From: Thermoguttaceae bacterium | GTDB lineage: Bacteria > Planctomycetota > Planctomycetia > Pirellulales > Thermoguttaceae | Direction of reading: 5' to 3' | Length of the DNA: 37,909 nt | Assembly: GCA_017454585.1 (NCBI GenBank) | Contig: JAFTCU010000266.1 | Coordinates: 1-37,909 of the forward strand | Shown here: positions 16,215 through 24,866 of the stretch, piece after piece | Numbering within the stretch: the stretch's first letter is position 1 | Layout of the letters: each line of letters starts with the position of its first letter | The notes under the pieces: generated by a model | What the model saw: the letters and a program-made list of their open reading frames with translations, nothing else | What the model was told of the DNA's origin: nothing | Databases searched by the model: none | Program-made: the position numbers and the translations under genes

Positions 16215-19200
16215 TTAATGGTCCAAATCCCAATATTTTCGGTCGGTCTCATAAGGGTCGATCGGGTCGCCCTCTTTGTAATCAGGCGGTAGGACACCGT
16301 AGCGGACCATTTCCCGCGTGTACCACGGATTCGGATGGAACGGTTTCAGGCTGAAGTGAGTCCGCTCGTCCGTGATGTACTTCTGCGCCCGCTTGATGGC
16401 GGCCAAAATGATCTGGTAGTCCGGGTCATTTGTGTCCTTGAAAATGATTTCCGGGACCCACTTCCCGTTTTCGTCCTGCCGTTTGCAGCGCTGGAACCCT
16501 CCCGCCTCAGCCGCGAGCGGGCAGCGGATGAAATTCGACTTTTCCGGGAAGGAAAGGTTGAACGCCCACTGACTGCTGTACTTGGTCGACCCGCGGGAAA
16601 TCGAGCGTGGAAGCGCCCGCGCCCGCTGCTGATCGTCCCACTTGTGGCACTGGACGCACCGGCGCTCGAACATTTCCACCATCGCCTTACGCTCTGGCCA
16701 GTCCACGTCCGGGTCGGGAACGCGACCGTAATCCAGGCTACGCTCCAGATTATACGGTGAGTACCCCCATACCATCGAGCCGCAAGCGTCCGCGGCGTAC
16801 GTTCCTGCGTAGTTCGCGCCAACGTTGAGCCAGTACTGAACCGTTTTGAGTTCTTCCGGGGTCATGTTGACCCGGCGATTGCCTTCTTTATCCGGGTGGC
16901 CGCTTTCCATGAGTTGGAAGAGCGTACTCGCCTGGCTTCCGATCTCGTACGGCTCGAAATTGCTCATCGGGCGGTTCCGATTATCGCCGAACATTTGCCT
17001 ACCACTTAACAAATTGTAAGAGTTGACGAAAACGCCCGTCCGCAGGTCGGAATCCAGGTTTACATTGCCGTCGCGCCGCGATTCGTTGTGGCACTCGAGG
17101 CAGTTCTTGTTCAAAATCGGCACGATGTCGCGGAAATAGTCGAAAACTTCCGGGATCCCGGCGATTTTTTCGGGCTTTGCCGGCGGCGTTTTCATGGCGG
17201 TCATGAGCTGGAGCCGGTCTTCCGCGGTCGGCGTCATCGTGCGATCCTCGTGGCAGCCGATGCAAATGTTCACCTCGCCCGGCATCAGGCTCGTGAAACT
17301 GTGCATCCGCTTCACCGCGTTTCCTTTCTCGTCCAGCGCGATGAAATAGACCGCCCGTTTCGCCGGCAGTTCCATGTAAGCCGAGCCGTCAGGATTGACG
17401 GGCACACGGCCCAGAATACGCGGGATCGCGAACGTCCCGCCGCTCGAAACGCTCATCATCCCGCCGTTATAGTGGACCGGGATCGGAGTCGCTTCCAGAA
17501 CGAGCAGTTCTTTGACCGTCCCTTTCGGAACGTCCTTCATTTTGCGGCCCTCGTACAGATTCGCCATTGCGAAGACGCCGGTTTTCTGCGTCGGGTCGGT
17601 CGTATCGGCGATGATCTCCTCACGCGGCCGCTTGATGATCGGCTGAACGTCCGCGCACCAGCGGAACGGCTGCTCCTGGGCCGTTGGGAGCGTGTAGATC
17701 ACCTGCTCGCGTCCTTCTTCATCCAGCACGACGATCGAAGTCTTTTTGACGCAAAGGAACGCCCCTTCACCAAAAGCCCAGGAGTCCGCGTGTTCGTTCC
17801 GAATCGAAATCGGCCGTACGGCGTCCGGATCGTCCGGGCCGTTTTTCGGGTCCACGAGCGTGATCGTACCGTAGTGCTCGCGCATTCCGTGACCGGGCGA
17901 GAACGTCGCGCAGACTTCGTACCGGTGGGAATCTTTCGGGTCGGAATTACCGGCGGAATCCCCGCTCGCCGCGCGTCTGTAAATCGGTTTCGCGCCGAGC
18001 ATACAGATCCCCGGAGCCTGATTTCCGTAAAAGGCCTGATGCTTCGTCCCATCCGGATTGGTCGTCCAGAGGTGGTGGTAATGAACCTGCGAGCGGTCAA
18101 TGTACTCCCAACGCATGTACAAAATCTGGCCGTTCGGCATCACCCACGGCGTGTTTTCCTGCTCGGGATTGGCTGAAATCGCGTGAATATTCTCCCCATT
18201 TGGGCCGCAGCGGTGGAGGTTCGCCACGCCCGTGAGCCAGCACTGGACCCAGCGTTTCGCACGGCTCGACGGGAACACGATGTCTCCGTTCGGCAGGTAG
18301 CACGGCTCAATGTCGTCCCAGTCCCCGGAGGTAATTTGGCGCAGGCCCGTCCCATCCAGATTGATCTCGTACAAGTTGTAGTGCTTCGTCCCGGCTTTCA
18401 GGTACGAGAAAATGCACTTCTGCGCGTCGTAATGGACCTGGGGGTCGCGAATGTTTCCATGGGGGTCCTCGAAAAGCGTCCGCACCTCACCCGTATCGAG
18501 ATTCAGGATCCGCAGCGCGCCGCCGCCCCCAAGCGGGAACGGGAAATTATTCGTCTCGCAGGCATAGTAGCCGAAATTCGCGTACCAATGCCCGTCGTAA
18601 CTCGCCTCGCGCTCGGCAAACAGGATTTCGTGTACTTCCTCCATGGGACCGCCGGGAGCGCGGAATTTCGCGAGCATATTCCCGACCTGATCGTCCGGGA
18701 GCGGCTCGTCTTTCTCGCGCAAGGCCAGGTAATCCCAAAACGACCAGCTCCCGTCGAAGAGACGCATTTTGATGAGGTTTTTTCCTTTTTTTACCAGCCC
18801 CGCCGGGATCGTGATGCGCATATTTTCGGGCCAGCCGTGATCAAGCTCCGAGTTCCATTTCGGGAAACCCGGTGGCCCCGGCACGACCCGTTTCGGTTCC
18901 AGAACCGTCCCGTTCACAGTCAGTTCCACCTGAGATGGTTCCGTCGGGTGACCATAACACGTCGCCACGACAAAATAAAGTGGAATGTCGTAGTCCTTCT
19001 GGGCCTCAAATTCGATCAGTGAGTAAAATGAACGGCCAGCCGCGTGCCAATCCCGCGTCGAATTATGCTGCCGATACCAATCCCGCGGACGGCTTTTCCC
19101 AACTACGTAATGCGAAATCGGTTCGTCTTTATCGAAAAAGTCCTCCCATTTGATAAAATGGCGGAATTCGGAGCAGTAACCATCCGCGTAACCAATCTGG

Positions 19201-19328
19201 AACAGAACATCCGGCTCGGTTGGAGTCTGCGCCTTCAGTAACCCGGAAAGCGCCAAACAAAAAAAGAGGAAACAGAACGTGAAAACCACTGACTGGAAAG
19301 AATGGGAAACGGAGATTAATTTTTTCAT
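16215..19328 (-). CDS. secreted HzsA-like multihaem protein with N-terminal binding domain
   Basis: A 1037-residue protein with a signal peptide (hydrophobic core about residues 14-30, cleavage near KAQ). An N-terminal beta-sandwich-like domain (about 35-215) resembles carbohydrate-binding parts of polysaccharide lyases. A TolB/PD40-like beta-propeller follows (about 235-560), then a region like the hydrazine synthase alpha middle domain (about 610-690). Three c-type haem sites follow: CIGCH (689-693), CLECH (743-747) and CVQCH (891-895). It is about 230 residues longer than the anammox HzsA as I recall it. The position four after the first haem His is Thr, not the Tyr that I recall as the catalytic-haem ligand in HzsA, so hydrazine synthesis is not implied. 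It has its own promoter and is followed closely by the methyltransferase-like gene. The protein is clear; its reaction is unknown. Confidence 0.88.
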   Translation of the reverse strand: MKKLISVSHSFQSVVFTFCFLFFCLALSGLLKAQTPTEPDVLFQIGYADGYCSEFRHFIKWEDFFDKDEPISHYVVGKSRPRDWYRQHNSTRDWHAAGRSFYSLIEFEAQKDYDIPLYFVVATCYGHPTEPSQVELTVNGTVLEPKRVVPGPPGFPKWNSELDHGWPENMRITIPAGLVKKGKNLIKMRLFDGSWSFWDYLALREKDEPLPDDQVGNMLAKFRAPGGPMEEVHEILFAEREASYDGHWYANFGYYACETNNFPFPLGGGGALRILNLDTGEVRTLFEDPHGNIRDPQVHYDAQKCIFSYLKAGTKHYNLYEINLDGTGLRQITSGDWDDIEPCYLPNGDIVFPSSRAKRWVQCWLTGVANLHRCGPNGENIHAISANPEQENTPWVMPNGQILYMRWEYIDRSQVHYHHLWTTNPDGTKHQAFYGNQAPGICMLGAKPIYRRAASGDSAGNSDPKDSHRYEVCATFSPGHGMREHYGTITLVDPKNGPDDPDAVRPISIRNEHADSWAFGEGAFLCVKKTSIVVLDEEGREQVIYTLPTAQEQPFRWCADVQPIIKRPREEIIADTTDPTQKTGVFAMANLYEGRKMKDVPKGTVKELLVLEATPIPVHYNGGMMSVSSGGTFAIPRILGRVPVNPDGSAYMELPAKRAVYFIALDEKGNAVKRMHSFTSLMPGEVNICIGCHEDRTMTPTAEDRLQLMTAMKTPPAKPEKIAGIPEVFDYFRDIVPILNKNCLECHNESRRDGNVNLDSDLRTGVFVNSYNLLSGRQMFGDNRNRPMSNFEPYEIGSQASTLFQLMESGHPDKEGNRRVNMTPEELKTVQYWLNVGANYAGTYAADACGSMVWGYSPYNLERSLDYGRVPDPDVDWPERKAMVEMFERRCVQCHKWDDQQRARALPRSISRGSTKYSSQWAFNLSFPEKSNFIRCPLAAEAGGFQRCKRQDENGKWVPEIIFKDTNDPDYQIILAAIKRAQKYITDERTHFSLKPFHPNPWYTREMVRYGVLPPDYKEGDPIDPYETDRKYWDLDH

Positions 19329-19399
19329 TTCAGGTTCCTCTCAGGAAGGCGGGAATAATGGGTAATATATGTAAAAACACGAATGGCAACCACAATTTC

Positions 19400-19427
19400 A
19401 TTATACTAAAAAATCTTAAAAAGTCAA
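19400..19427 (-). promoter_or_regulatory. sigma70 promoter of the HzsA-like/methyltransferase operon
   Basis: On the minus strand TTGACT (19422-19427) and TATAAT (19400-19405) with a 16-base, T/A-rich spacer. The leader to the ATG at 19328 is about 65 nt, with AGGA nine bases before the start. Confidence 0.85.
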
Positions 19428-19500
19428 GGAAAGAAAAGGATTCAATCTTAAAAAAAGGAGAAAATTTGGAAATTTCAGAAAAGATTGCAGAAAAGCCTCT

Positions 19501-22173
19501 TTAATGCCATTTTTTCCATTCTTCCCGCGTCACGATCTTGAGCTTTCTATCCCGAACGGTGAAAATCACCGCACCCTCGCGGCCTGTATGAAAGACCTGT
19601 GCTCCTAATGAACGGTAGAGATTCGTCGTAAGTTTCTGTTCATTTCCGAACGATTCACAAATCACGAAATACTTCGGCTGGGACCAGAGACCAAATTCCC
19701 GAGTGGCACAAGTCTTTCCCCCATGGTGAGGAGCCTGAACGACGTCACAAGGAACTGGCGGGGCTGAAAGCACGTAACCCAGTCCCGGCGGAGCCAAATC
19801 GCCCGTAAGAAGAAATCGAACTCCCTGATATTCAACCAAAAGAACCAGAGAATTCGCGTTCGTTTTGTCAGGCTCTACGTCCAGACACGCCCGCGTTGGG
19901 TGAAGGACCGAAATTGTACACTCCTCCGTGACGGAAATCTTATCGCCCGCGACAAGCATTTCAATCGGAATTTTCTTTGCCGAAATCGACCGCGAAAGAT
20001 TTTGGAGCATTTTGGCCGTCTGTTCTTCTGCTTCCACCAGTCTGATAGAGGCAGGCGAAAGGGCCATATTCCTGGAAAGTTTGGACTTGTTCAACGCCGT
20101 GTACATTTGCGGCGACATCATTATTTTCCCAACAGGAAAACGGTTCAAAATTCCTGGAACTGCGTTGTAGTGGTCCATATCCGGGTGAGAAATGACGATT
20201 GCATCAAGCCGACGTACACCCGAATTCCAGAGAAATTCTGAAATCGTTCTGGATGGATAGGCCGCTGGAGCAAACTGACCAGCGTCGTACAGGATCGTCT
20301 CACCATTGGGAAGCTGAAGCAAAATCGACAGCCCGTGCGAAACGGAAATGAACGAACATCGCAATTCTCCCTTCCGCGAAGTCCCGAATTGCATAAAAGG
20401 GATGAGCAGAAGAACCATCATGAAGAGGATCAGAGCGAATTTCCCTCGTGCACGACGCCGTAAAGCCGGGAATACGATCCAGAGTCCCAGGAGTGTATAG
20501 AGCAGAACGTTCCAGAAAGTTGGTGTTCCCCGCAGCCAGAGGCAATGCCCCGGAAGTGTACTTCCCCAGTGAATGATCGCTGCCATAAGTCCAAGAGATG
20601 TTGAGCACAGCCAGCCGAAAAAAGGGCCAAGGAACGGAACCGGCCCGAAAACCACGACTCCTGCGCCACTCATCATTCCAATCATCAGAGGGATCCAAAG
20701 GAGAATGTTCATAAAAATCCCAATGAACGCCGCCACGTGAAACGCCTTCACGACCAATGGAAGCAATACGACCGTCATCTGGAACGAGGCGTACATCAAA
20801 TTTACGAAACCAAGCACCCATTTTCTCACCAAAACTTTGAGAATCGCCAACCTTGGCGCGTTCGGCACGAGAAGGTACTCCCACGCCGCTTCAACTTTTG
20901 GTTCATCCAGAAGGTTTGGAACGTTTGGAGTGTTTGAAATGTGGCTCAGTCGTGGGTCGTAAAGAGACGGCGTGACCATGAGCGTCGCTACCGCAAGAAA
21001 CGAAAGCTGGGTCCCCGTTGAAAACAACGCGGTGGGATTCAGGATCAAAATCAGAATTCCCGCAGCAGCGAGTGAATTAATGTGGGAGTGATGGCGATTC
21101 AACAGATACGCAACCGTTACGATCGTCACGATGATTCCCGCGCGCAGAGCCGGTGGTCTGCCTCCGCTTACCAGCACATAAAGCCAAACACCCCAAAGTG
21201 TAATCACCACCGTGACGAATGGTTTTAGCCCCAACAGACGGCAAAACAGGAAAAAACCTCCTGCCAAAAGACCGACGTGTAAACCCGAAATGGCCAGAAT
21301 GTGGATGGTACCGGTTTCAAGCATTTCATTCAGGTTTTCGTCAGAAACTTCTTCCCGGCAGCCAAGAATCAGAGCCGAAGCCATCGCCCGAGTTTCATCG
21401 TTCAGAAAACGATCCAACTGCTCGTACGCTTTGGCACGAAGCGTCTCAACGGTCCGCAGAATTCCCCAAACGCTCGGTTGGCGTATGATTTTCACATTTG
21501 CGGGAGATGGAACCCTCATGACCGACAGAATTCTTTGTTGACGGTAATAAACTTTCGGGGAAAAAGCGTAGGGGTTCATCGCCTCCGAAATCCCCGTAAG
21601 CAAACCATTCACACGTACAACGTCACCTGTGTGCGCATCATTCAGACGCCCAACCGAACGAACGAGCAATTTTCCTGAAGCCTTTTCCCAACCTTTTGTT
21701 GTCCGACGGGCATAAATACGAAGCGTGAATACCGTCACAAATTCCTTGTCAGGGTCGTCCGACTGAAGAAACATTCCACTCTGGGGTTTTGAAAATTGCG
21801 GAGGGCTCAAGATCTTTCCTTCTATGGACTCGATCGAAAACGGGTCCTGAACACACCTCGCGATTTCGTTCGACTGATAAAAATTCCAGTACACTTGGTG
21901 GTATATTCCCGCAAGAGAAGCGATGGCAGAAAGGATAAGCAAATAGCGCGGAATTTCGTTCCTGAAAAACTTTGCAAGAAGTCCGAAGCACACCAGCAGG
22001 ATTCCAAACCAGAACCAGACACCAAAACCCAGAGCGTTACCCGGCGTTTCAGACGAAAAAAGAATTGAATCGGCAAGAATACCCGTCACGATCATTCCCA
22101 AAACAGGAATCAGCGGCTGGTAGTCACGAAAGTTCTTTCCGGCCTGAATATCGGGTTTTGAGAGATTTTCCAT
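19501..22173 (-). CDS. comEC: ComEC/Rec2-type DNA-uptake channel
   Basis: An 890-residue protein with the full three-part architecture: two N-terminal membrane helices plus a soluble OB-like domain (about 20-250, DUF4131 type), the competence membrane domain (about 255-580, including ILAISGLHVGLLAGG and SGGRPPALRAGI), and a C-terminal metallo-beta-lactamase domain with HPDMDH (663-668), LLTGDLAPPG and APHHGGK. ComEC carries single-stranded DNA across the inner membrane in natural transformation, and the metal-binding domain is thought to degrade the other strand. AGGA precedes the ATG. Other competence genes are not present here, but the prepilin-like gene is within 5 kb. All key metal ligands appear intact. 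Confidence 0.95.
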   Translation of the reverse strand: MENLSKPDIQAGKNFRDYQPLIPVLGMIVTGILADSILFSSETPGNALGFGVWFWFGILLVCFGLLAKFFRNEIPRYLLILSAIASLAGIYHQVYWNFYQSNEIARCVQDPFSIESIEGKILSPPQFSKPQSGMFLQSDDPDKEFVTVFTLRIYARRTTKGWEKASGKLLVRSVGRLNDAHTGDVVRVNGLLTGISEAMNPYAFSPKVYYRQQRILSVMRVPSPANVKIIRQPSVWGILRTVETLRAKAYEQLDRFLNDETRAMASALILGCREEVSDENLNEMLETGTIHILAISGLHVGLLAGGFFLFCRLLGLKPFVTVVITLWGVWLYVLVSGGRPPALRAGIIVTIVTVAYLLNRHHSHINSLAAAGILILILNPTALFSTGTQLSFLAVATLMVTPSLYDPRLSHISNTPNVPNLLDEPKVEAAWEYLLVPNAPRLAILKVLVRKWVLGFVNLMYASFQMTVVLLPLVVKAFHVAAFIGIFMNILLWIPLMIGMMSGAGVVVFGPVPFLGPFFGWLCSTSLGLMAAIIHWGSTLPGHCLWLRGTPTFWNVLLYTLLGLWIVFPALRRRARGKFALILFMMVLLLIPFMQFGTSRKGELRCSFISVSHGLSILLQLPNGETILYDAGQFAPAAYPSRTISEFLWNSGVRRLDAIVISHPDMDHYNAVPGILNRFPVGKIMMSPQMYTALNKSKLSRNMALSPASIRLVEAEEQTAKMLQNLSRSISAKKIPIEMLVAGDKISVTEECTISVLHPTRACLDVEPDKTNANSLVLLVEYQGVRFLLTGDLAPPGLGYVLSAPPVPCDVVQAPHHGGKTCATREFGLWSQPKYFVICESFGNEQKLTTNLYRSLGAQVFHTGREGAVIFTVRDRKLKIVTREEWKKWH

Positions 22174-22229
22174 TGTAATCCTGGCGGAGGGTGGGCGATG
22201 GTGAACGGTCAGGTAACCTCTTAACGTGA

Positions 22230-22264
22230 AAAAACCTCTCCGACTGTACAGCCGAAGAGGTTTT
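22230..22264 (-). terminator. intrinsic terminator of the HU-type gene
   Basis: On the minus strand AAAACCTCT and AGAGGTTTT arms (22256-22264 and 22231-22239) enclose a further CGGCTGTACAGTCG self-complementary core, followed by T residues. It is 22 bases past the HU stop. Confidence 0.85.
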
Positions 22265-22286
22265 CGTGGTCGAATTTAACTCAGTC

Positions 22287-22628
22287 TCACTTGACGCAGG
22301 AGTCTTTCAGGCCTTTCAGCGGGCGAATCTTGATTTTGCTGGAAGCCGGTTTGGCCGGAATGTCACGGAATTCACCTTTTTTGAAGGGGTTCTCGACGTG
22401 TTTCTGGGCTTTCTTGGCCGGGACAGTTTTCTTCTCAATCTTCAGCAGACCAGGAAGAATGAAAGATCCAGCGCCTTTCGAGGCAACGCTCTTGCGAATC
22501 TGATCGGCCAGAGCATCAATGACACTGGCGACCTGTTTTTTGGTCAGGCCGGTGGCTTCCGCGACAGCGGACTGAATTTCGGACTTCGTCATCGGTTTGA
22601 CGGGTGCGGGGGCTGCTTTTTTAGCCAT
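22287..22628 (-). CDS. HU/IHF-family DNA-binding protein
   Basis: A 113-residue basic nucleoid protein. After a short MAKKAAPAPVKP tail comes the HU fold: MTKSEIQSAVAEATGL, then KKQVASVIDALADQI, then the strand region GSFILPGLLKIEK and the basic arm ending near KIKIRPLKGLKD. HU-type dimers bend DNA and bind curved or nicked DNA. The protein is longer than typical HU (about 90 residues) through the N-terminal Lys/Ala/Pro tail and a modified arm; related versions occur in several Planctomycetota. AAGGAGG lies a few bases before the ATG, and a terminator follows. Its upstream region carries phased A-tracts and a T7-CG-A8 palindrome within the promoter spacer, which fits self-regulation. Confidence 0.93.
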   Translation of the reverse strand: MAKKAAPAPVKPMTKSEIQSAVAEATGLTKKQVASVIDALADQIRKSVASKGAGSFILPGLLKIEKKTVPAKKAQKHVENPFKKGEFRDIPAKPASSKIKIRPLKGLKDSCVK

Positions 22629-22749
22629 GGTTTGAATCCCTCCTTGGGATGAAAAAATGGAAACAGGAAAAAAATAAATGGGAAAGGAAAATTGATTTCA
22701 GTCGGGGAATTTCCCGTCGAAAACAAACCAGATCCTTTTCTTAATTATG

Positions 22750-22778
22750 ATTAAATCGTTTTTTTCGAAAAAAAACAA
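22750..22778 (-). promoter_or_regulatory. promoter of the HU-type gene with palindromic spacer
   Basis: On the minus strand TTGTTT (22773-22778), 17-base spacer, TTTAAT (22750-22755). Most of the spacer is formed by a T-run, CG and an A-run, a 16-bp perfect palindrome (22759-22774). This could be intrinsically bent or an operator. Confidence 0.6.
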
Positions 22779-22791
22779 GTGGGATTATGGC

Positions 22792-22837
22792 AAAAAAGCC
22801 CAAAAAATCGAAAAAAAGTGAAAAAAAATGAAAAAAA
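22792..22837. other. five phased A-tracts (predicted curved DNA)
   Basis: A-runs of six to eight bases start at 22792, 22802, 22811, 22821 and 22831, that is one per helical turn. They lie 14-60 bases upstream of the HU-gene -35 element, where A-tract curvature commonly affects transcription. No coding potential. Confidence 0.8.
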
Positions 22838-22911
22838 TTTACGTTTTGGCCCCATTTTTCAGAGGTTTTGAGAATTTTAAGCTCAAAATCCCCGAAAAAA
22901 CCCACCTAAAT

Positions 22912-24855
22912 TCATTTCACTTCCTCAACAATTAACCCACTTCCTTCGAGCATTTGAAGAAGATGTTCGTATTGAAGCCGGGCATCTTCCGCGACGCGAA
23001 CACGCAGGATCGGTTTCCAATATACACCCCGGCCAGCGTCTCCCCAGTGATTGATCTGGGTTCCAATTTCCTTCGCGAGACGTTTCACCGTGGGAATCGG
23101 TTTCCCGATCATAATCGTCACTGCGTCCGTCCCGGGCGTGGCGCTCAAAATGATTCGATCTTTCCGGCACTCCATCGGAACCGGGCGAGTCAGAGAGGTC
23201 ATATTGGGACGGTAATTTGCCAATGCCCAGTTTTGTCCTTCCATATCCGCGACACTCTGAACATCGGGACCACCCGGAGCTTGGGGCGGCATCTGACCGG
23301 CTTGGCCCGAAACGGGACCTTGATCTCCGTTCATTCCCATTGTTTGGCTGCCCGTGCTGTCCGTTCCGGCCGCGTATTCCTGAGCTGTTTTTCCGCCCTG
23401 AATTCTGGAATCCTTTTCATTTTGCCCAGTTGAAGGAGTTTCTTCAGAGGAATCCCCTTCACTTTGGGTAGCGGCAGCCCAAAGGGATAAATCGTTGGCC
23501 GCTGCAGTCGTTGCGTTCGGAACACGCTGAACGTCTTCCCCACTGCCCGGCTGTAGGTTCATATTACCTCCATTCGAGCCAAACGCTCCGCTGGTTGGAG
23601 CCGATTTAGGACCCCCTGCCAACCCACCGGTTCCAGTTCCTTGAGGCATCCCATTGGGAACAGAGCCTCCGTTTCCTTTTCGCAGTGACGCTCCTTGAGC
23701 AGCCTGTTCCGCAGAACGCCGCAGTGTACGCGCCAAACGACTGTTTTGGTCAAGTTGAACAGCCTGCCCTCCCTGATTGTTCGGGTGGTACACGACACTT
23801 CCCCCAGAACCTCCAGAGGTTTGCGGAAGTGTCGGCGCCATGGCCGCGATTTGGCGCTGGCGCACACGAGCCTCCGCAATCGCATTAGCCATTTCTCCTT
23901 TCAACACTTCATCATTCGGCGGATATGCCACAGGAAGCGAATCTTCTACTAGTTCGTATCCGAACTCAGACTTCCACGACTGCAGCGCCTGCTTCACCAT
24001 ATAGAGGTAAAGAATTCCTTCCGGGCGCACGATGATAAGCGGGTATGGTTCCTGTTCCCCATCAGGCGTTTCCTGAAAGATGCCGTTTCTGAGTAAATAT
24101 TGCCGTTTGGCCATCAGTGCCATTTCGAGAGGGTTTTCCATCGAAAGTACACCCTCAAAATCACCCGCGCCAAGTCGTACTTTTTCGGGCATTAACCATG
24201 CCCCGTCTTTGCGACATTCGATGTACATCGGGTAACGTCTTGTCCCGTTCGGACCTTCATGCGGCAGAATCGCATAAGAACCATTCTGATTTTTAGCCGT
24301 ATTTTCGGCTTTTTCAAGCTCCTTTTTTAAGTCTTCGAGCCTCTTCTTGCCTTCCGCCAGTTCTTTTTTCAAATCTTCCGCGGAAAGGGTTTCGTGCTCT
24401 TTCTCAAGACGAATCAGCGCTTCACGCAAGTTTTTCAATTGTTGTACAAGCTCGTTTCGTTTTTCCTGTGTGGTACTCAGCGCGATCCGAGCCTGCTGCG
24501 TTTCCTTTTCAAGCTGGGCACGTACGTTTTGAAGCTCCTCGTTGCGCCACTGTTCCAATTCGTTTCGGCTTTTGAGTTTCTTGATCGTGCTTTCCAGTTC
24601 CTCGCGTGAGGGGCCTGCAACTGGCTGTTCCGGTTCATTATCGGTTTCCTGTTCAGTTTCCGTCTCAGCTTTCGCAATGGCAGAATTACTGTCCTCCGAA
24701 AACATTCGCTCCGCACTGATTTGAGCCTGCCGGGCGATGATGAGCAAAATAGCAATAAGCGCCCCCATCGTGCAGAGCAAGACCGCAAGAAACGGGAAAA
24801 GCGAAACCGGATTTCCACCGGTCCCGGCGCGTCGGTTGGAGGAATAATTACTCAT
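22912..24855 (-). CDS. giant ExbD-like membrane protein with two periplasmic ExbD-type domains
   Basis: The 647-residue product has one N-terminal helix (18-41, SLFPFLAVLLCTMGALIAILL), a charged coiled coil (about 84-187), a first ExbD/TolR-like domain (about 209-312: YIECRKDGAWL, then PLIIVRPEGILYLYMVKQAL), a long Gly/Gln/Ser-rich linker (about 335-550) and a second such domain (557-647: PMECRKDRIIL, then ILRVRVAEDARLQYEHLLQML). The two halves share the ECRKD strand and the pattern hydrophobic strand-Asp/Pro-helix-Gly-strand of ExbD. The membrane helix has no Asp or Glu, unlike canonical ExbD, TolR or MotB. It starts 11 nt after the ExbB-like stop, so both are in one operon and probably form one membrane complex. 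Partner and purpose are unknown. Confidence 0.85.
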   Translation of the reverse strand: MSNYSSNRRAGTGGNPVSLFPFLAVLLCTMGALIAILLIIARQAQISAERMFSEDSNSAIAKAETETEQETDNEPEQPVAGPSREELESTIKKLKSRNELEQWRNEELQNVRAQLEKETQQARIALSTTQEKRNELVQQLKNLREALIRLEKEHETLSAEDLKKELAEGKKRLEDLKKELEKAENTAKNQNGSYAILPHEGPNGTRRYPMYIECRKDGAWLMPEKVRLGAGDFEGVLSMENPLEMALMAKRQYLLRNGIFQETPDGEQEPYPLIIVRPEGILYLYMVKQALQSWKSEFGYELVEDSLPVAYPPNDEVLKGEMANAIAEARVRQRQIAAMAPTLPQTSGGSGGSVVYHPNNQGGQAVQLDQNSRLARTLRRSAEQAAQGASLRKGNGGSVPNGMPQGTGTGGLAGGPKSAPTSGAFGSNGGNMNLQPGSGEDVQRVPNATTAAANDLSLWAAATQSEGDSSEETPSTGQNEKDSRIQGGKTAQEYAAGTDSTGSQTMGMNGDQGPVSGQAGQMPPQAPGGPDVQSVADMEGQNWALANYRPNMTSLTRPVPMECRKDRIILSATPGTDAVTIMIGKPIPTVKRLAKEIGTQINHWGDAGRGVYWKPILRVRVAEDARLQYEHLLQMLEGSGLIVEEVK

Positions 24856-24866
24856 GGATTGGTTGC

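Noticed and set aside
17088..18176. 362-codon open frame opposite the second HzsA-like gene
   Set aside because: Shadow frame rich in Arg, His and Val without any recognisable motif.
7489..19328. Hydrazine synthase (anammox) locus
   Set aside because: Only alpha-like proteins are present, without beta/gamma subunits, and the Tyr expected after the catalytic haem motif is missing in both.
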